Assembly (NCBI GenBank): GCA_035493195.1 | Contig: DATJIM010000091.1 | Location: 1-35,097, forward strand | Direction of reading: 5' to 3' | Length of the DNA: 35,097 nucleotides | Source: Schlegelella_A sp035493195 | GTDB lineage: Bacteria > Pseudomonadota > Gammaproteobacteria > Burkholderiales > Burkholderiaceae_C | Program-made: the position numbers and the translations under genes | In this document: piece by piece, positions 22,810 to 30,649 of the stretch | Numbering within the stretch: position 1 is the stretch's first letter | Layout: each line of letters begins with the position of its first letter | The notes under the pieces: model-generated | The model's input: the letters and a program-made list of their open reading frames with translations, nothing else | Database searches by the model: none | What the model was told of the DNA's origin: nothing

Positions 22810-22850
22810 AGCCTACGACTGCAGCCGGCCCGACCGTTGATCTGGAGCAA
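22810..22850 (-). promoter_or_regulatory. Putative Fnr site upstream of the hemerythrin-like gene
   Basis: TTGATCTGGAGCAA (22837-22850) matches the Fnr consensus at 9 of 10 positions. On the minus strand TAGGCT (22815-22810) would put transcription start at or next to the ATG (22803), giving a leaderless message with the palindrome near -41. The site could also serve lutA on the other strand, but no -10 element lies at the right distance that way. Confidence 0.5.
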
Positions 22851-22909
22851 ACCGGTTCTCGCTCGACCGCAGGGTCGCCGCGGGCGGCTTCGCTTGGCGT
22901 GCACGCCTC

Positions 22910-22951
22910 TTGACATGGCGCAAGCGCGGTTGCTGCCGATCGCCCGACAGT
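22910..22951 (+). promoter_or_regulatory. Putative Fnr-type site and -10 element for lutABC-permease
   Basis: TTGACATGGCGCAA (22910-22923) is an Fnr-like palindrome with one strong and one weak half-site. GACAGT (22946-22951) sits at class II spacing and resembles the TACAGT before fnr. The predicted start near 22958 leaves a 39-base leader. TTGACA alone could also be read as a sigma-70 -35 box, but no -10 lies 17 bases away. Confidence 0.35.
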
Positions 22952-22996
22952 GCGCGGCAATCGCTGCGCCGCTCCGGCGAACTCAAGGTGGTTTCG

Positions 22997-23740
22997 ATGA
23001 AGGTCGCGCTCTTCGTGCCGTGCTACGTCGACGCCTTCTTCCCTGAGGTGGGGATCGCCACGCTCGAGCTGCTCGAACGACTCGGCTGCGAGGTCGACTA
23101 TCCGCTCGAGCAGACGTGCTGCGGCCAGCCGATGGCCAACAGCGGCTGTCACGCCGAGGCGCGCGACACCGAGGCGCTGTTCGCGAGGAACTTCGCCGGC
23201 TACGAGCACATCGTCACGCCCTCTGGAAGCTGCGCGCACCACGTCCGCGACCAGCTGACAGCGATCGGGCAGACGGCCGAGGTGACGGCGGTGCGCCGCA
23301 GCACGCGCGAGCTCGTCGAGTTCCTCCACGACGTGCTCGGCGTTCGCGAGTTCCCGTGGGCCGAGTTTCCGCACAAGGTCGGCCTGCACATCGGCTGCGC
23401 GACGCTGCGGCGGCTGCGCGAGGCGAGCGCGTCGGAGATCGGCGAGCCCGCGTTCAGCAAGCCGGCGCGCCTGCTCGGCGCGGTGAAGGGAATCGAGATC
23501 GTGCATCCGGAGCGCGTCGACGAATGCTGCGGTTTCGGCGGCACCTTCTCGGTCGACGAGGAGCCGGTGTCGGCCAAGATGGGGCACGACAAGGTCGCCG
23601 ACCATCTCGCCGCTGGCGCCGAGGTCATCGTGTCGCCCGACATGTCGTGCCTGATGCACCAGCGCGGCTGCGCACAGCGCTCCGGCGCGCCGATTCGGTT
23701 CCTCCACATCGCGCAGGTGCTGAACGGGAGCGCGGCATGA
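22997..23740 (+). CDS. lutA: L-lactate utilisation iron-sulfur protein LutA
   Basis: The 247-residue protein consists of two CCG-type domains: C9 in FVPCYVDAFFP, CCGQPMANSG and SGSCAHH in the first, and HIGCATLRRL, CCGFGGTFSV and SPDMSCLMHQ in the second. This is the LutA/YkgE layout. With LutB and LutC it forms a membrane-associated L-lactate dehydrogenase complex feeding the respiratory chain. AAGGTGG before the ATG at 22997 fixes the start; the frame stays open further upstream. The second domain has HIGCATL where many relatives have a His-Asp-Ser-Cys-His order, with the cysteine kept. Confidence 0.93.
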   Translation: MKVALFVPCYVDAFFPEVGIATLELLERLGCEVDYPLEQTCCGQPMANSGCHAEARDTEALFARNFAGYEHIVTPSGSCAHHVRDQLTAIGQTAEVTAVRRSTRELVEFLHDVLGVREFPWAEFPHKVGLHIGCATLRRLREASASEIGEPAFSKPARLLGAVKGIEIVHPERVDECCGFGGTFSVDEEPVSAKMGHDKVADHLAAGAEVIVSPDMSCLMHQRGCAQRSGAPIRFLHIAQVLNGSAA

Positions 23741-23826
23741 GCCCGGCGCCGGGCCGCCCGAAGCGGGGCGGCGCCCCGACGGGGGCCAGCGCTGCGGCGC
23801 CAGCCGCCAGCGTGGGGGCGCCATGA
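23737..23826 (+). repeat. GC-rich interlude with 29-codon ORF between lutA and lutB
   Basis: Between the lutA stop and the lutB ATG lies a GC-rich segment with a CCGCCC/GGGCGG hairpin (around 23755-23773). It is fully open in one frame: an ATG overlapping the lutA stop, 29 codons rich in Ala, Pro, Gly and Ser (MSPAPGRPKRGGAPTGAS), and a TGA overlapping the lutB ATG. From memory the wording resembles short intergenic repeats of Burkholderiales genomes that translate to Pro-Gly-Arg-Pro and Ser-Val-Gly phrases. Ribosomes ending lutA could run through it to lutB. A functional peptide is unlikely. Confidence 0.6.
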
Positions 23827-25205
23827 GCCGTGTCGACCATGCCGAGGCGTCGTCGCGCTTCATCGAGGCGAAGGACCACGCCGAGTTCCACGACAAGCGC
23901 CTCTGGGATCTGCGCAAGAAGCGCGACGCCGAGACGCAGGCGATCCCGGAATGGGAGGAGCTGCGCTCGCTCGCTTCGGCGATCAAGGAGCACACCCTCA
24001 GCCACCTCGGCGACTACCTCGTCGAATTCGAGCGCAACGCGACCGCGAACGGCATGGTCGTGCACTGGGCGCGCGACGCCGCCGAGCACAACCAGGTCGT
24101 CTACGAGATCCTGCAGGCGCACGGCGTCACCACGCTCGTCAAGAGCAAGTCGATGCTGACCGACGAGTGCGAGATGCGGCCGTTCCTCGCCAACCGCGGC
24201 ATCGAGACGATGGAGACCGACCTCGGCGAGCGCATCCAGCAGCTCGACGACGAGCCGCCGAGTCACATCGTCGTCCCCGCGGTGCACAAGCTGCGCGGCG
24301 ACGTCGCCGAGGTCTTCGGCCGCACGATCGGCACCGATCCGGGCAACAGCGACGTCGCCTACCTCGCCGAAAGCCAGCGCCGACAGACGCGCCCGTACTA
24401 TCTGAAGGCCGAGGCGGGCATGACGGGCGCGAACTTCGCGATCGCCGAGACCGGCAGCTTCGTCGTCTGCACCAACGAGGGCAACGCCGACCTCGGCGCC
24501 AACCTGCCGTCGCTGCACATCGCGTCGATCGGGATCGAGAAGCTGCTGCCGAAGCTCGAGCACCTCGGCGTCTTCGTCCGCATGCTGTCGCGCAGCGCGC
24601 TCGGCTCGCCGATCACCCAGATCACGTCGCACTTCCGTGCGCCGCGCCCCGACAGCGAGATCCACGTCGTCCTCGTCGACAACGGCCGCTCGGACCGGCT
24701 CGGCATGGACGACTTCTGGTACTCGCTCAAGTGCATCCGCTGCGGCGCGTGCATGAACACGTGCCCGGTCTACCGCCGGAGCGGCGGCCTCAGCTACGGT
24801 GCGACGTACTCGGGGCCGATCGGGGTCATCATCGACCCGACCTTCAACCTGCGCAAGTACAGCTCGCTGCCGTTCGCATCGACGCTCAACGGCAGCTGCA
24901 CGAGCGTCTGCCCGGTCAAGATCGACATCCACGAGCAGATCTACAAGTGGCGGCAGATCATCGCCGAGCGCCACCAGCTGCCGATGGTCAAAAAAGAGGC
25001 GATGCGGCTCGCCGGCAAGGTGCTGTCGAGTCCGAGGCTGTACCGCGCCGCCGTCGAGGCCGCGGCGGCGGGAATCGAGAAGCTGCCGCGCTCGCTCGTC
25101 TACAACCCGTTCAACGCGTGGGGCAGGCAGCGCGAGGTGCCCGCGGCGCCGGCGCAGACGTTTCGCCAGTGGTATCTGAAGCACCGGCGCGGAGGCTCGC
25201 GATGA
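23823..25205 (+). CDS. lutB: L-lactate utilisation iron-sulfur protein LutB
   Basis: The 460-residue protein matches LutB/YkgF. Its N-terminal LUD-type domain includes SKSMLTDECEM and MTGANFAIAETGSFVVC. The iron-sulfur region near residue 305 has CIRCGACMNTCPVYRR and later SCTSVCPVKIDIHEQI. It forms the core of the LutABC lactate dehydrogenase and passes electrons through its clusters. The ATG overlaps the TGA of the small upstream frame, and the stop overlaps lutC by ATGA. Confidence 0.94.
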   Translation: MSRVDHAEASSRFIEAKDHAEFHDKRLWDLRKKRDAETQAIPEWEELRSLASAIKEHTLSHLGDYLVEFERNATANGMVVHWARDAAEHNQVVYEILQAHGVTTLVKSKSMLTDECEMRPFLANRGIETMETDLGERIQQLDDEPPSHIVVPAVHKLRGDVAEVFGRTIGTDPGNSDVAYLAESQRRQTRPYYLKAEAGMTGANFAIAETGSFVVCTNEGNADLGANLPSLHIASIGIEKLLPKLEHLGVFVRMLSRSALGSPITQITSHFRAPRPDSEIHVVLVDNGRSDRLGMDDFWYSLKCIRCGACMNTCPVYRRSGGLSYGATYSGPIGVIIDPTFNLRKYSSLPFASTLNGSCTSVCPVKIDIHEQIYKWRQIIAERHQLPMVKKEAMRLAGKVLSSPRLYRAAVEAAAAGIEKLPRSLVYNPFNAWGRQREVPAAPAQTFRQWYLKHRRGGSR

Positions 25206-25825
25206 CGACGACGCGCGACCACGTCCTGGCGCGCGTGCGCCGCAACCAGCCGGCGTGGCGCGAGCTGCCGCAGCTGCCGTCGTTCGCGCGCCGCGCCGAC
25301 GGTCGGCTCGAGGCGTTCGCCGCCGCGCTGAAGCGCATGGGCGGCAGCTTCGCCGCGGCGCCCGCTGGCGCGCTCGACGCCTTCGTGCGGGCGCGCTTTC
25401 CCGACGCGCGGGTGATCTGCTCGGCGACGCCGGAGGTGGCGGGAACACGGTCGACCGCTGCCGTCCGCGATCCGCGCGAGCTCGCCGACGTCGACGTCGG
25501 CGTCGTCCGCGCGGCGTTCGGCGTCGCCGAGACCGGCTCGGTGTGGCTGAGCGAGCGCGAGCTCGGCGTCAACGCGATCGCGTTCCTGTCGCAGCACCTC
25601 GTCGTCCTGCTCGACCCCGAAGCGATCGTCGCCGACCTCCACGATGCGTACCGCGCACCGGGCTTCGGCGACGCGCGCTACGCCGTGCTCATGACAGGCC
25701 CGTCGGCGACCGCCGACATCGAAGGCGTCCTCATCCGCGGCGCGCAGGGCATCCGTTCGCTCACGGTCGTTGCCGTGTCGGCACCCGCCGCTCCTTCCGT
25801 CGATGCACCCAGGAGAAGCGCATGA
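25202..25825 (+). CDS. lutC: L-lactate utilisation protein LutC (LUD domain)
   Basis: The 207-residue protein has the LUD-domain signature GVVRAAFGVAETGSVWLSE followed by FLSQHLVVLLDPEAIVADLH and GPSATADIEGVLIRGAQG. It is the small subunit of the LutABC complex. Both ends overlap neighbours by four bases, so it is coupled to lutB and the permease. No anomaly is apparent. Confidence 0.93.
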   Translation: MTTTRDHVLARVRRNQPAWRELPQLPSFARRADGRLEAFAAALKRMGGSFAAAPAGALDAFVRARFPDARVICSATPEVAGTRSTAAVRDPRELADVDVGVVRAAFGVAETGSVWLSERELGVNAIAFLSQHLVVLLDPEAIVADLHDAYRAPGFGDARYAVLMTGPSATADIEGVLIRGAQGIRSLTVVAVSAPAAPSVDAPRRSA

Positions 25826-27609
25826 TCTGGCAACAGGGCTACGACCCGTTCGGAAACATGATCGTCTCGACCTTGCTGGCGGCGCTGCCGGTGGTCGTGA
25901 TGCTCGTCGGTCTCGGCTTCTTCCACCTCAAGGCGCACATCGCCGCCGGTCTCGGCCTCGCCGCGGCGCTCGTCGTCGCCGTCTTCGCGTACGGCATGCC
26001 CGCGCCGATGGCGGGCAAGGCTGCGATGCTCGGCGGCTTCACCGGGCTGCTGCCGATCGGCTGGATCGTCCTCAACATCATCTTCCTGCACCGCCTCGCC
26101 GACCAGACCGGCGCGTGCAAGGTGCAGGAGGACTCGATCGCCAACGTGACGCAGGACCGCCGCCTGCAGCTGCTGCTGATCGCGTTCTCGTACGGCGCGT
26201 TCTTCGAAGGCGCCGCCGGATTCGGGACGCCGGTCGCGGTGACCGCCGCGATGCTGATCGGGCTCGGCTTCTCGCCGCTCGCCGCGTCGGGGCTCTCGCT
26301 CATCGCCAACACCGCGCCGGTCGCGTACGGCGCGCTCGGCACGCCCATCATCACGCTCGCCAAGGTGCACGGCTACGACGTGATGGCGCTGTCGGCGATG
26401 GTCGGCCGCATCCTGCCGCTGTTCTCGCTGCTCGTGCCGTTCTGGCTGATCTGGGCGTTCGCCGGCCGCAAGGCGATGGCCGAGATCTGGCCCGCGATCC
26501 TCGTTTCCGGGCTGAGCTTCGCGATTCCGCAGTACCTGGTCTCCAACTACATCGGCCCCGAGCTCGTCGACGTGATCGCCGCGATCAGCTCGATGGTGTG
26601 CCTGATCCTCTTCCTGCGCGTCTGGAAGCCGAAGACGATCTGGACATCGACGTCGCTCGGCCGCCGCGACGCGGCGGTCGTCGAGCCCGCGACCGCGGTC
26701 CGGGCCGGCGGGTTCGGTCCGCAGCTCGCCGCCGCGGGGGCGCCGATCAGCGCGCGCGAGTCGATGGCGGCGACGGCGCGCGGCGCTTCCGGCGCAGGCC
26801 CGGCAGCGACGGCGTCTCCGACCAAGACCTTCACGCGCCACCCGCGGGACGTCGTCGTCCGCGCCTGGATGCCGTGGCTGATCCTGAGCGTCCTCGTCTT
26901 CGTCTGGGGGCTGCCTTCGGTGAAGAACGCGCTCAACGCGCTCTTCGCGCCGTCGTTCCCGATCGCCGGGCTGCACCAGGCGATCGAGAAGATGCCGCCG
27001 GTCGTCCCGAAGGCGACCAAGGAAGCGGCGGTCTACACGTTCAACCTGCTCTCGGCCACCGGAACCGGCATCCTGCTCGCCGCGCTCGTCGGCGGCCTGT
27101 TGATGAAGTACAACCCGCTCGGTCTCGTCAAGGAGTACGGCGCGACGCTCTGGAAGGTGCGCTACTCGCTCCTGACGATCGTCCTGATGCTCGGGCTCGG
27201 AACGCTGACGCGCTACTCCGGGCTCGACACCACGCTCGGCCTCGCGTTCGCCAACACCGGCGTCCTCTATCCGTTCTTCGGCACGCTGATGGGCTGGCTC
27301 GGCGTCGCGCTGACCGGCTCGGACACCGCGTCGAACGTTCTCTTCGGCGGCATGCAGCGGGTCGCCGCCGAGCAGCTCGGCCTGAGCCCCAACCTGATGG
27401 GCGCCGCGAACAGCGCCGGCGGCGTCATGGGCAAGATGATCGATGCACAGTCGATCGTCGTCGCGTCGACCGCGACCGGCTGGTTCAACCACGAAGGCGA
27501 CATCCTGCGCTACGTCTTCTTCCACTCGCTCGCGCTCGCGGCGCTGGTCGGGGTCTTCGTGACGCTGCAGGCGTACGTCTATCCGTTCACGCTGATGGTG
27601 ATCCGCTGA
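25822..27609 (+). CDS. lldP: L-lactate permease (LldP/LctP family)
   Basis: The 595-residue protein has about twelve or more hydrophobic helices and family motifs FEGAAGFGTPVAVTAAML, NTAPVAYGALGTPI and GSDTASNVLFGGMQ. It imports lactate (or glycolate) with protons. A long low-complexity cytoplasmic loop rich in Ala, Gly and Thr lies at about residues 275-340. AGGAG before the ATG and an ATGA overlap with lutC place it last in the lut operon. Its 3' end overlaps the convergent radical SAM gene by 23 bases. Confidence 0.94.
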   Translation: MIWQQGYDPFGNMIVSTLLAALPVVVMLVGLGFFHLKAHIAAGLGLAAALVVAVFAYGMPAPMAGKAAMLGGFTGLLPIGWIVLNIIFLHRLADQTGACKVQEDSIANVTQDRRLQLLLIAFSYGAFFEGAAGFGTPVAVTAAMLIGLGFSPLAASGLSLIANTAPVAYGALGTPIITLAKVHGYDVMALSAMVGRILPLFSLLVPFWLIWAFAGRKAMAEIWPAILVSGLSFAIPQYLVSNYIGPELVDVIAAISSMVCLILFLRVWKPKTIWTSTSLGRRDAAVVEPATAVRAGGFGPQLAAAGAPISARESMAATARGASGAGPAATASPTKTFTRHPRDVVVRAWMPWLILSVLVFVWGLPSVKNALNALFAPSFPIAGLHQAIEKMPPVVPKATKEAAVYTFNLLSATGTGILLAALVGGLLMKYNPLGLVKEYGATLWKVRYSLLTIVLMLGLGTLTRYSGLDTTLGLAFANTGVLYPFFGTLMGWLGVALTGSDTASNVLFGGMQRVAAEQLGLSPNLMGAANSAGGVMGKMIDAQSIVVASTATGWFNHEGDILRYVFFHSLALAALVGVFVTLQAYVYPFTLMVIR

Positions 27610-28576
27610 GCTGCATCGGCCACGTCTCGTTGGCGTGGCCGAGGAGCGCCGGCTCGCTGCGGCAGCGGCCGACGAAGTCGCGCACCTCGGGCGAACGCCA
27701 CGCCTCGCGATAGGCGTCCCACGCCCGGGCGAGCGTGTCGCGGCGAAGATCCGCGGGAGCGAACGGCAGGGCGTTGAGGAGCTTCACCTTGCCGTTCGGC
27801 ACGACGAGGAGCATCGCCTGCGGGCTCTCGAGCCGGGTCTCGAGCTCGGTGACGATGTCCCACGGATAGATCGCGAGCGCGATGTCTGCGCCGCGCGCGG
27901 CTGCGCGATCGCGCAGTGCGTCGACGGCGCGCTGCCACTCGGCGTCGGCGCACGCGAGCCGGTCCCACGCCGCGGCGGCGCGGCCGAGCCGCATCAGCGG
28001 GCCGGTAACGAACGCGCTGCAGTCGAGCGCGACGGCGAGGTCGAAGGCGGCGACGATCTCGTGCGCGTTGAGTCGGGTCGGCACGAAGACGAGTTGCGGG
28101 CGCAGCCCGCGCGCGACGAGCCGCTCGATCGCGCCGATCGCGGCGGCGTGGCTCGACCCCGGGCGGACGCGCTCGTGCGTCGCTGCGGTTGCGCCGTCGA
28201 CCGAAATCTGGACGCAGTCGACCGCGAGCGCGGTGATGCGGTCGGCGCCGCTGGCGTCGATGCGGCTGCCGTCGGTCTCGAGCTTGATCGCGACGCGGTT
28301 CGACGCCAGGCGCTCGAAGACGTCCCACGCGTGCGCGACGCCGAGCGGCTCGCCGCCGCCGAACGCGACGTAGGGAATCGCGGCGGCGGCGACCCGGTCG
28401 GCGAGGGCGAGCGCCTCGCTCGCCGTCAGTTCGTCGCGCCACGCCTTGTCGGGCCCCGACTCCTCGCAGCACGCGAGGCAGCGCGCGCTGCAACGGTTGG
28501 TCAGCTGCCAGGCGAGAAAAAGGGGCGCCGCGTACTCATCGACGGAGCGCCCCCTCGGGTGCGGAGCAGGGTTCAG
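27587..28576 (-). CDS. Radical SAM enzyme 1 of the peptide-modification operon
   Basis: This is a radical SAM protein of about 329 residues with the cluster motif C29-SAR-C33-LA-C36, a GGGEPLG motif and QISVDGATAATHERVR. It is paralogous throughout to the other two enzymes here. The C-terminal SPASM-like region (LPNGKVKLLNALPFAPADLR) has lost the cysteine that its sisters keep. No ATG, GTG or TTG lies in frame between the precursor gene and the conserved APLFLAWQLT. I place the start at CTG (28576), overlapping the precursor stop as CTGA; this puts the cysteines at 29/33/36, as in enzyme 3. An ATG at 28539 with a GAGGGGG site is out of frame by one, so a base missing in the C4T5 tract is the alternative. 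Confidence 0.85.
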   Translation of the reverse strand: MNPAPHPRGRSVDEYAAPLFLAWQLTNRCSARCLACCEESGPDKAWRDELTASEALALADRVAAAAIPYVAFGGGEPLGVAHAWDVFERLASNRVAIKLETDGSRIDASGADRITALAVDCVQISVDGATAATHERVRPGSSHAAAIGAIERLVARGLRPQLVFVPTRLNAHEIVAAFDLAVALDCSAFVTGPLMRLGRAAAAWDRLACADAEWQRAVDALRDRAAARGADIALAIYPWDIVTELETRLESPQAMLLVVPNGKVKLLNALPFAPADLRRDTLARAWDAYREAWRSPEVRDFVGRCRSEPALLGHANETWPMQLSGSPSA

Positions 28577-28731
28577 GTGAAGCGGATGTACGGCTGCGCC
28601 ATGACCTGCTCGGAGACATCCTCGAGCTTGGGGGTCTCCCAGACCGGCTTGTCGTCGGGCGGGGTCGGCGCGACGCTCTTCGGCTGATGGACGCCCTTTG
28701 CGGGTTCGATCGTCTGAATGGGTTCGCTCAT
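28573..28731 (-). CDS. Putative RiPP precursor peptide, 52 residues
   Basis: The small gene encodes 52 residues, MSEPIQTIEPAKGVHQPK at the start and VMAQPYIRFT at the end. A GGGAG site precedes the ATG, which overlaps the upstream radical SAM stop (ATGA). It has no signal peptide, membrane segment or cysteine. A proline-rich first half leads to W31-ETP-K-L36, like the aromatic-xxPxL leader motif that PqqD-like recognition domains bind in several RiPP families. The likely core is the following EDVSEQVMAQPYIRFT, with Tyr48 and Phe51. Its place between two radical SAM genes in an operon headed by a PqqD-like gene makes a precursor role likely. It resembles neither PqqA nor the mycofactocin precursor, which ends in Val-Tyr. 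Confidence 0.75.
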   Translation of the reverse strand: MSEPIQTIEPAKGVHQPKSVAPTPPDDKPVWETPKLEDVSEQVMAQPYIRFT

Positions 28732-29717
28732 GGACACTCCCTGGAGATGCTCGATTCGACTGCCAGCCGCTGCCAGCGGTTCGCGTCCACGAGGTGCGCC
28801 GCATCCGAGATCGCGCGTCGTGCCGCGGCGGGCACTGTAGCACCGCACCACGCCGCGCGGTAGGCATTCCACGCCTGTTCGAGGCTGTCTTGACGCAGAT
28901 CAGCACAGACGTGCGGAAGCGCGGCCGCGACCTTGACCCAGCCGTTCGGAAGCACGAGAAGCGTCGCCGGCGGGCTCGCTGCGCTCGCGGCAAGGCCGTC
29001 GGCGATCGCGAACGGCTCGTAGCAGAGCTCGAGCTCGCCGACGAGCCGCGTCGCGGCGCGGTCGAGCAGCGCCCTGAACGCCGTCCACTCGGCCTCGCTC
29101 GGCTCGAGCCGATGCCACTGTCGCGCCGCGGTGCCGAGCCGCATGAGGCGGCCGCTGTTGAAGCGGAATGCGCCCAGGCTGCGCGCCCGCTCGATCACCG
29201 CCTCGGCCTCGTGCAGGTTGATCCGCGTCGGAGCGAACGTGACCTCGAGCGGCATCCCGGTCGCGCGCACGACACGGCACGCCGCGTGCGCCGCGGCGAG
29301 CGAGCCGTTGACGCGCTGGCGCGCGTAGATCTCGTCGCTGTCGCCGTCGAGGCTGATCTGGATCGAGCGGATCGGCAGCCGCGCGAGGCGCGCCGCGACG
29401 GCGGTGTCGAAGCGCTGGCCGTTGGTCTCGATCTTGAGCTGCACGCCGGCATTGCCGAGCCGCTCGGCGAGCGTGAGGAAATGCGGCACGACGAGCGGCT
29501 CGCCGCCGCAGAGCATCACGTACGGCACGCCGAGCGCGACGATCTCGTCGGCGACGCGCATCGCCTCGTCGGCGTCGAGCTCGTCGTGCAGGCGCTTGCC
29601 GGGTGCCGATTCGGTGCAGCAGTGCAGGCAGCAGAGGTCGCAGTCGCGCGTGATCTGCCACGACACGAAGAGCGGCGCGCGCAGCTGCCCGACGGTGTCC
29701 GTGCCGCGCTCGCTCAT
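28728..29717 (-). CDS. Radical SAM enzyme 2 of the peptide-modification operon
   Basis: The 329-residue protein has the radical SAM motif C26-DLC-C30-LH-C33 (with extra cysteines 29 and 34), LCGGEPLVVPHF and QISLDGDSDEIYARQR. The C-terminal region LPNGWVKVAAALPHVCADLR matches the start of a SPASM domain but keeps only one cysteine of it, so a full auxiliary cluster is doubtful. Its ATG overlaps the prenyltransferase stop and its stop overlaps the precursor ATG. It probably forms a carbon-centred radical on the precursor peptide. The reaction is unknown. Confidence 0.88.
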   Translation of the reverse strand: MSERGTDTVGQLRAPLFVSWQITRDCDLCCLHCCTESAPGKRLHDELDADEAMRVADEIVALGVPYVMLCGGEPLVVPHFLTLAERLGNAGVQLKIETNGQRFDTAVAARLARLPIRSIQISLDGDSDEIYARQRVNGSLAAAHAACRVVRATGMPLEVTFAPTRINLHEAEAVIERARSLGAFRFNSGRLMRLGTAARQWHRLEPSEAEWTAFRALLDRAATRLVGELELCYEPFAIADGLAASAASPPATLLVLPNGWVKVAAALPHVCADLRQDSLEQAWNAYRAAWCGATVPAAARRAISDAAHLVDANRWQRLAVESSISRECP

Positions 29718-30649
29718 GCCGCTTGCACCAGCAGCCCGGCGATGACGAGCAGCACCGCGACGAGGTAGCAGGTGACGATGCTGCGCACTGCCGGAACGAA
29801 GGCGCGCGGCGTCTCGTACGTCGTGCGTGCGGCGCGGCCGCTCTTGACCAGGAGCGGCACCGCGAGCAGCGCTGCGAGGCACGGCCACGGCAGCACGCCG
29901 GCGAAGACGGCGACCGGGACGACCAGCAGCCCGGCGCTCGCCAGCGCCAGGTAGAGCGTGACGGCGCGACGGCGCCCGAGGCGGACGCAGAGGTTGCGCT
30001 TGCCGACGAGCCGGTCCTGGTGGTAGTCGGGGATCGCGTTGACGACCGCGAGCGCCATGATCAGGAAGCCCGGGACCAGCGAGACGACGAGCGCCGGCCA
30101 TGACAGCGCGCGCGTGTGCAGGTAGAGGCTGCCGAGCACCATCCACGGCCCGTACGAGAGCGCGATGACGAGCTCGCCCAGGCCGCGGTACGCCCAGCGG
30201 ATCGGCGGCGCCACGTAGAAGATTGCCGCCATGCCACCGAGCAGCGCGAAGGCGAGGATCGGCCAGCCGCCGACGAGCGTCAGGTGGATGCCCACCGCGA
30301 GCGCGCCGGCGAACGCGGCGACGCCGAGCCAGAGCACCGCGTCCGACATCGGCGGCAGCTCGGCCGGGTTGAAGACGCGGTCGGTGCCCATCCGCGAGTC
30401 GAAGTACTCGTTGAACGCCTCGACGCCGACGACGGCGAGGACGACGCCCGCCAGCCCGCTGAAGAAGAGCGTCGCATCGAACCGGTGATCGATCGCGTAC
30501 GCCCAGGCGCCGCCGAGCAGGTACGGCAACAGCCCGGCGTAGAGGAAGAAGCGATAGCGAACGAGACTGCAGACGGCGAGGATGCGCCGCCACAGCGACC
30601 GCGCGCCGGGCGAGCGCGCGAGCGCAGCGCCGCTCAGACCGGGATCCAT
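29714..30649 (-). CDS. UbiA-superfamily membrane prenyltransferase
   Basis: The 311-residue protein has about eight or nine membrane helices and both aspartate-rich motifs of the UbiA superfamily. N80-EYF-D84-SRMGT-D90 is like the MenA NDYYD motif, and D208-YHQ-D212-RLVGKRNLCVRLG is the second. These bind magnesium and the prenyl diphosphate. Known relatives prenylate quinone rings, chlorophyll or heme. Here the gene overlaps radical SAM genes on both sides (16 and 4 bases). It is therefore likely to prenylate the operon's own product rather than serve general menaquinone synthesis. A misplaced menA cannot be excluded. Confidence 0.88.
   Translation of the reverse strand: MDPGLSGAALARSPGARSLWRRILAVCSLVRYRFFLYAGLLPYLLGGAWAYAIDHRFDATLFFSGLAGVVLAVVGVEAFNEYFDSRMGTDRVFNPAELPPMSDAVLWLGVAAFAGALAVGIHLTLVGGWPILAFALLGGMAAIFYVAPPIRWAYRGLGELVIALSYGPWMVLGSLYLHTRALSWPALVVSLVPGFLIMALAVVNAIPDYHQDRLVGKRNLCVRLGRRRAVTLYLALASAGLLVVPVAVFAGVLPWPCLAALLAVPLLVKSGRAARTTYETPRAFVPAVRSIVTCYLVAVLLVIAGLLVQAA

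Noticed and set aside
28890..28903. TTGACGCAGATCAG, identical to the 14-base Fnr-like site before dld
   Set aside because: It lies inside radical SAM gene 2 and encodes the conserved CADLRQDSL region, so coding constraint explains it. No promoter is expected there.
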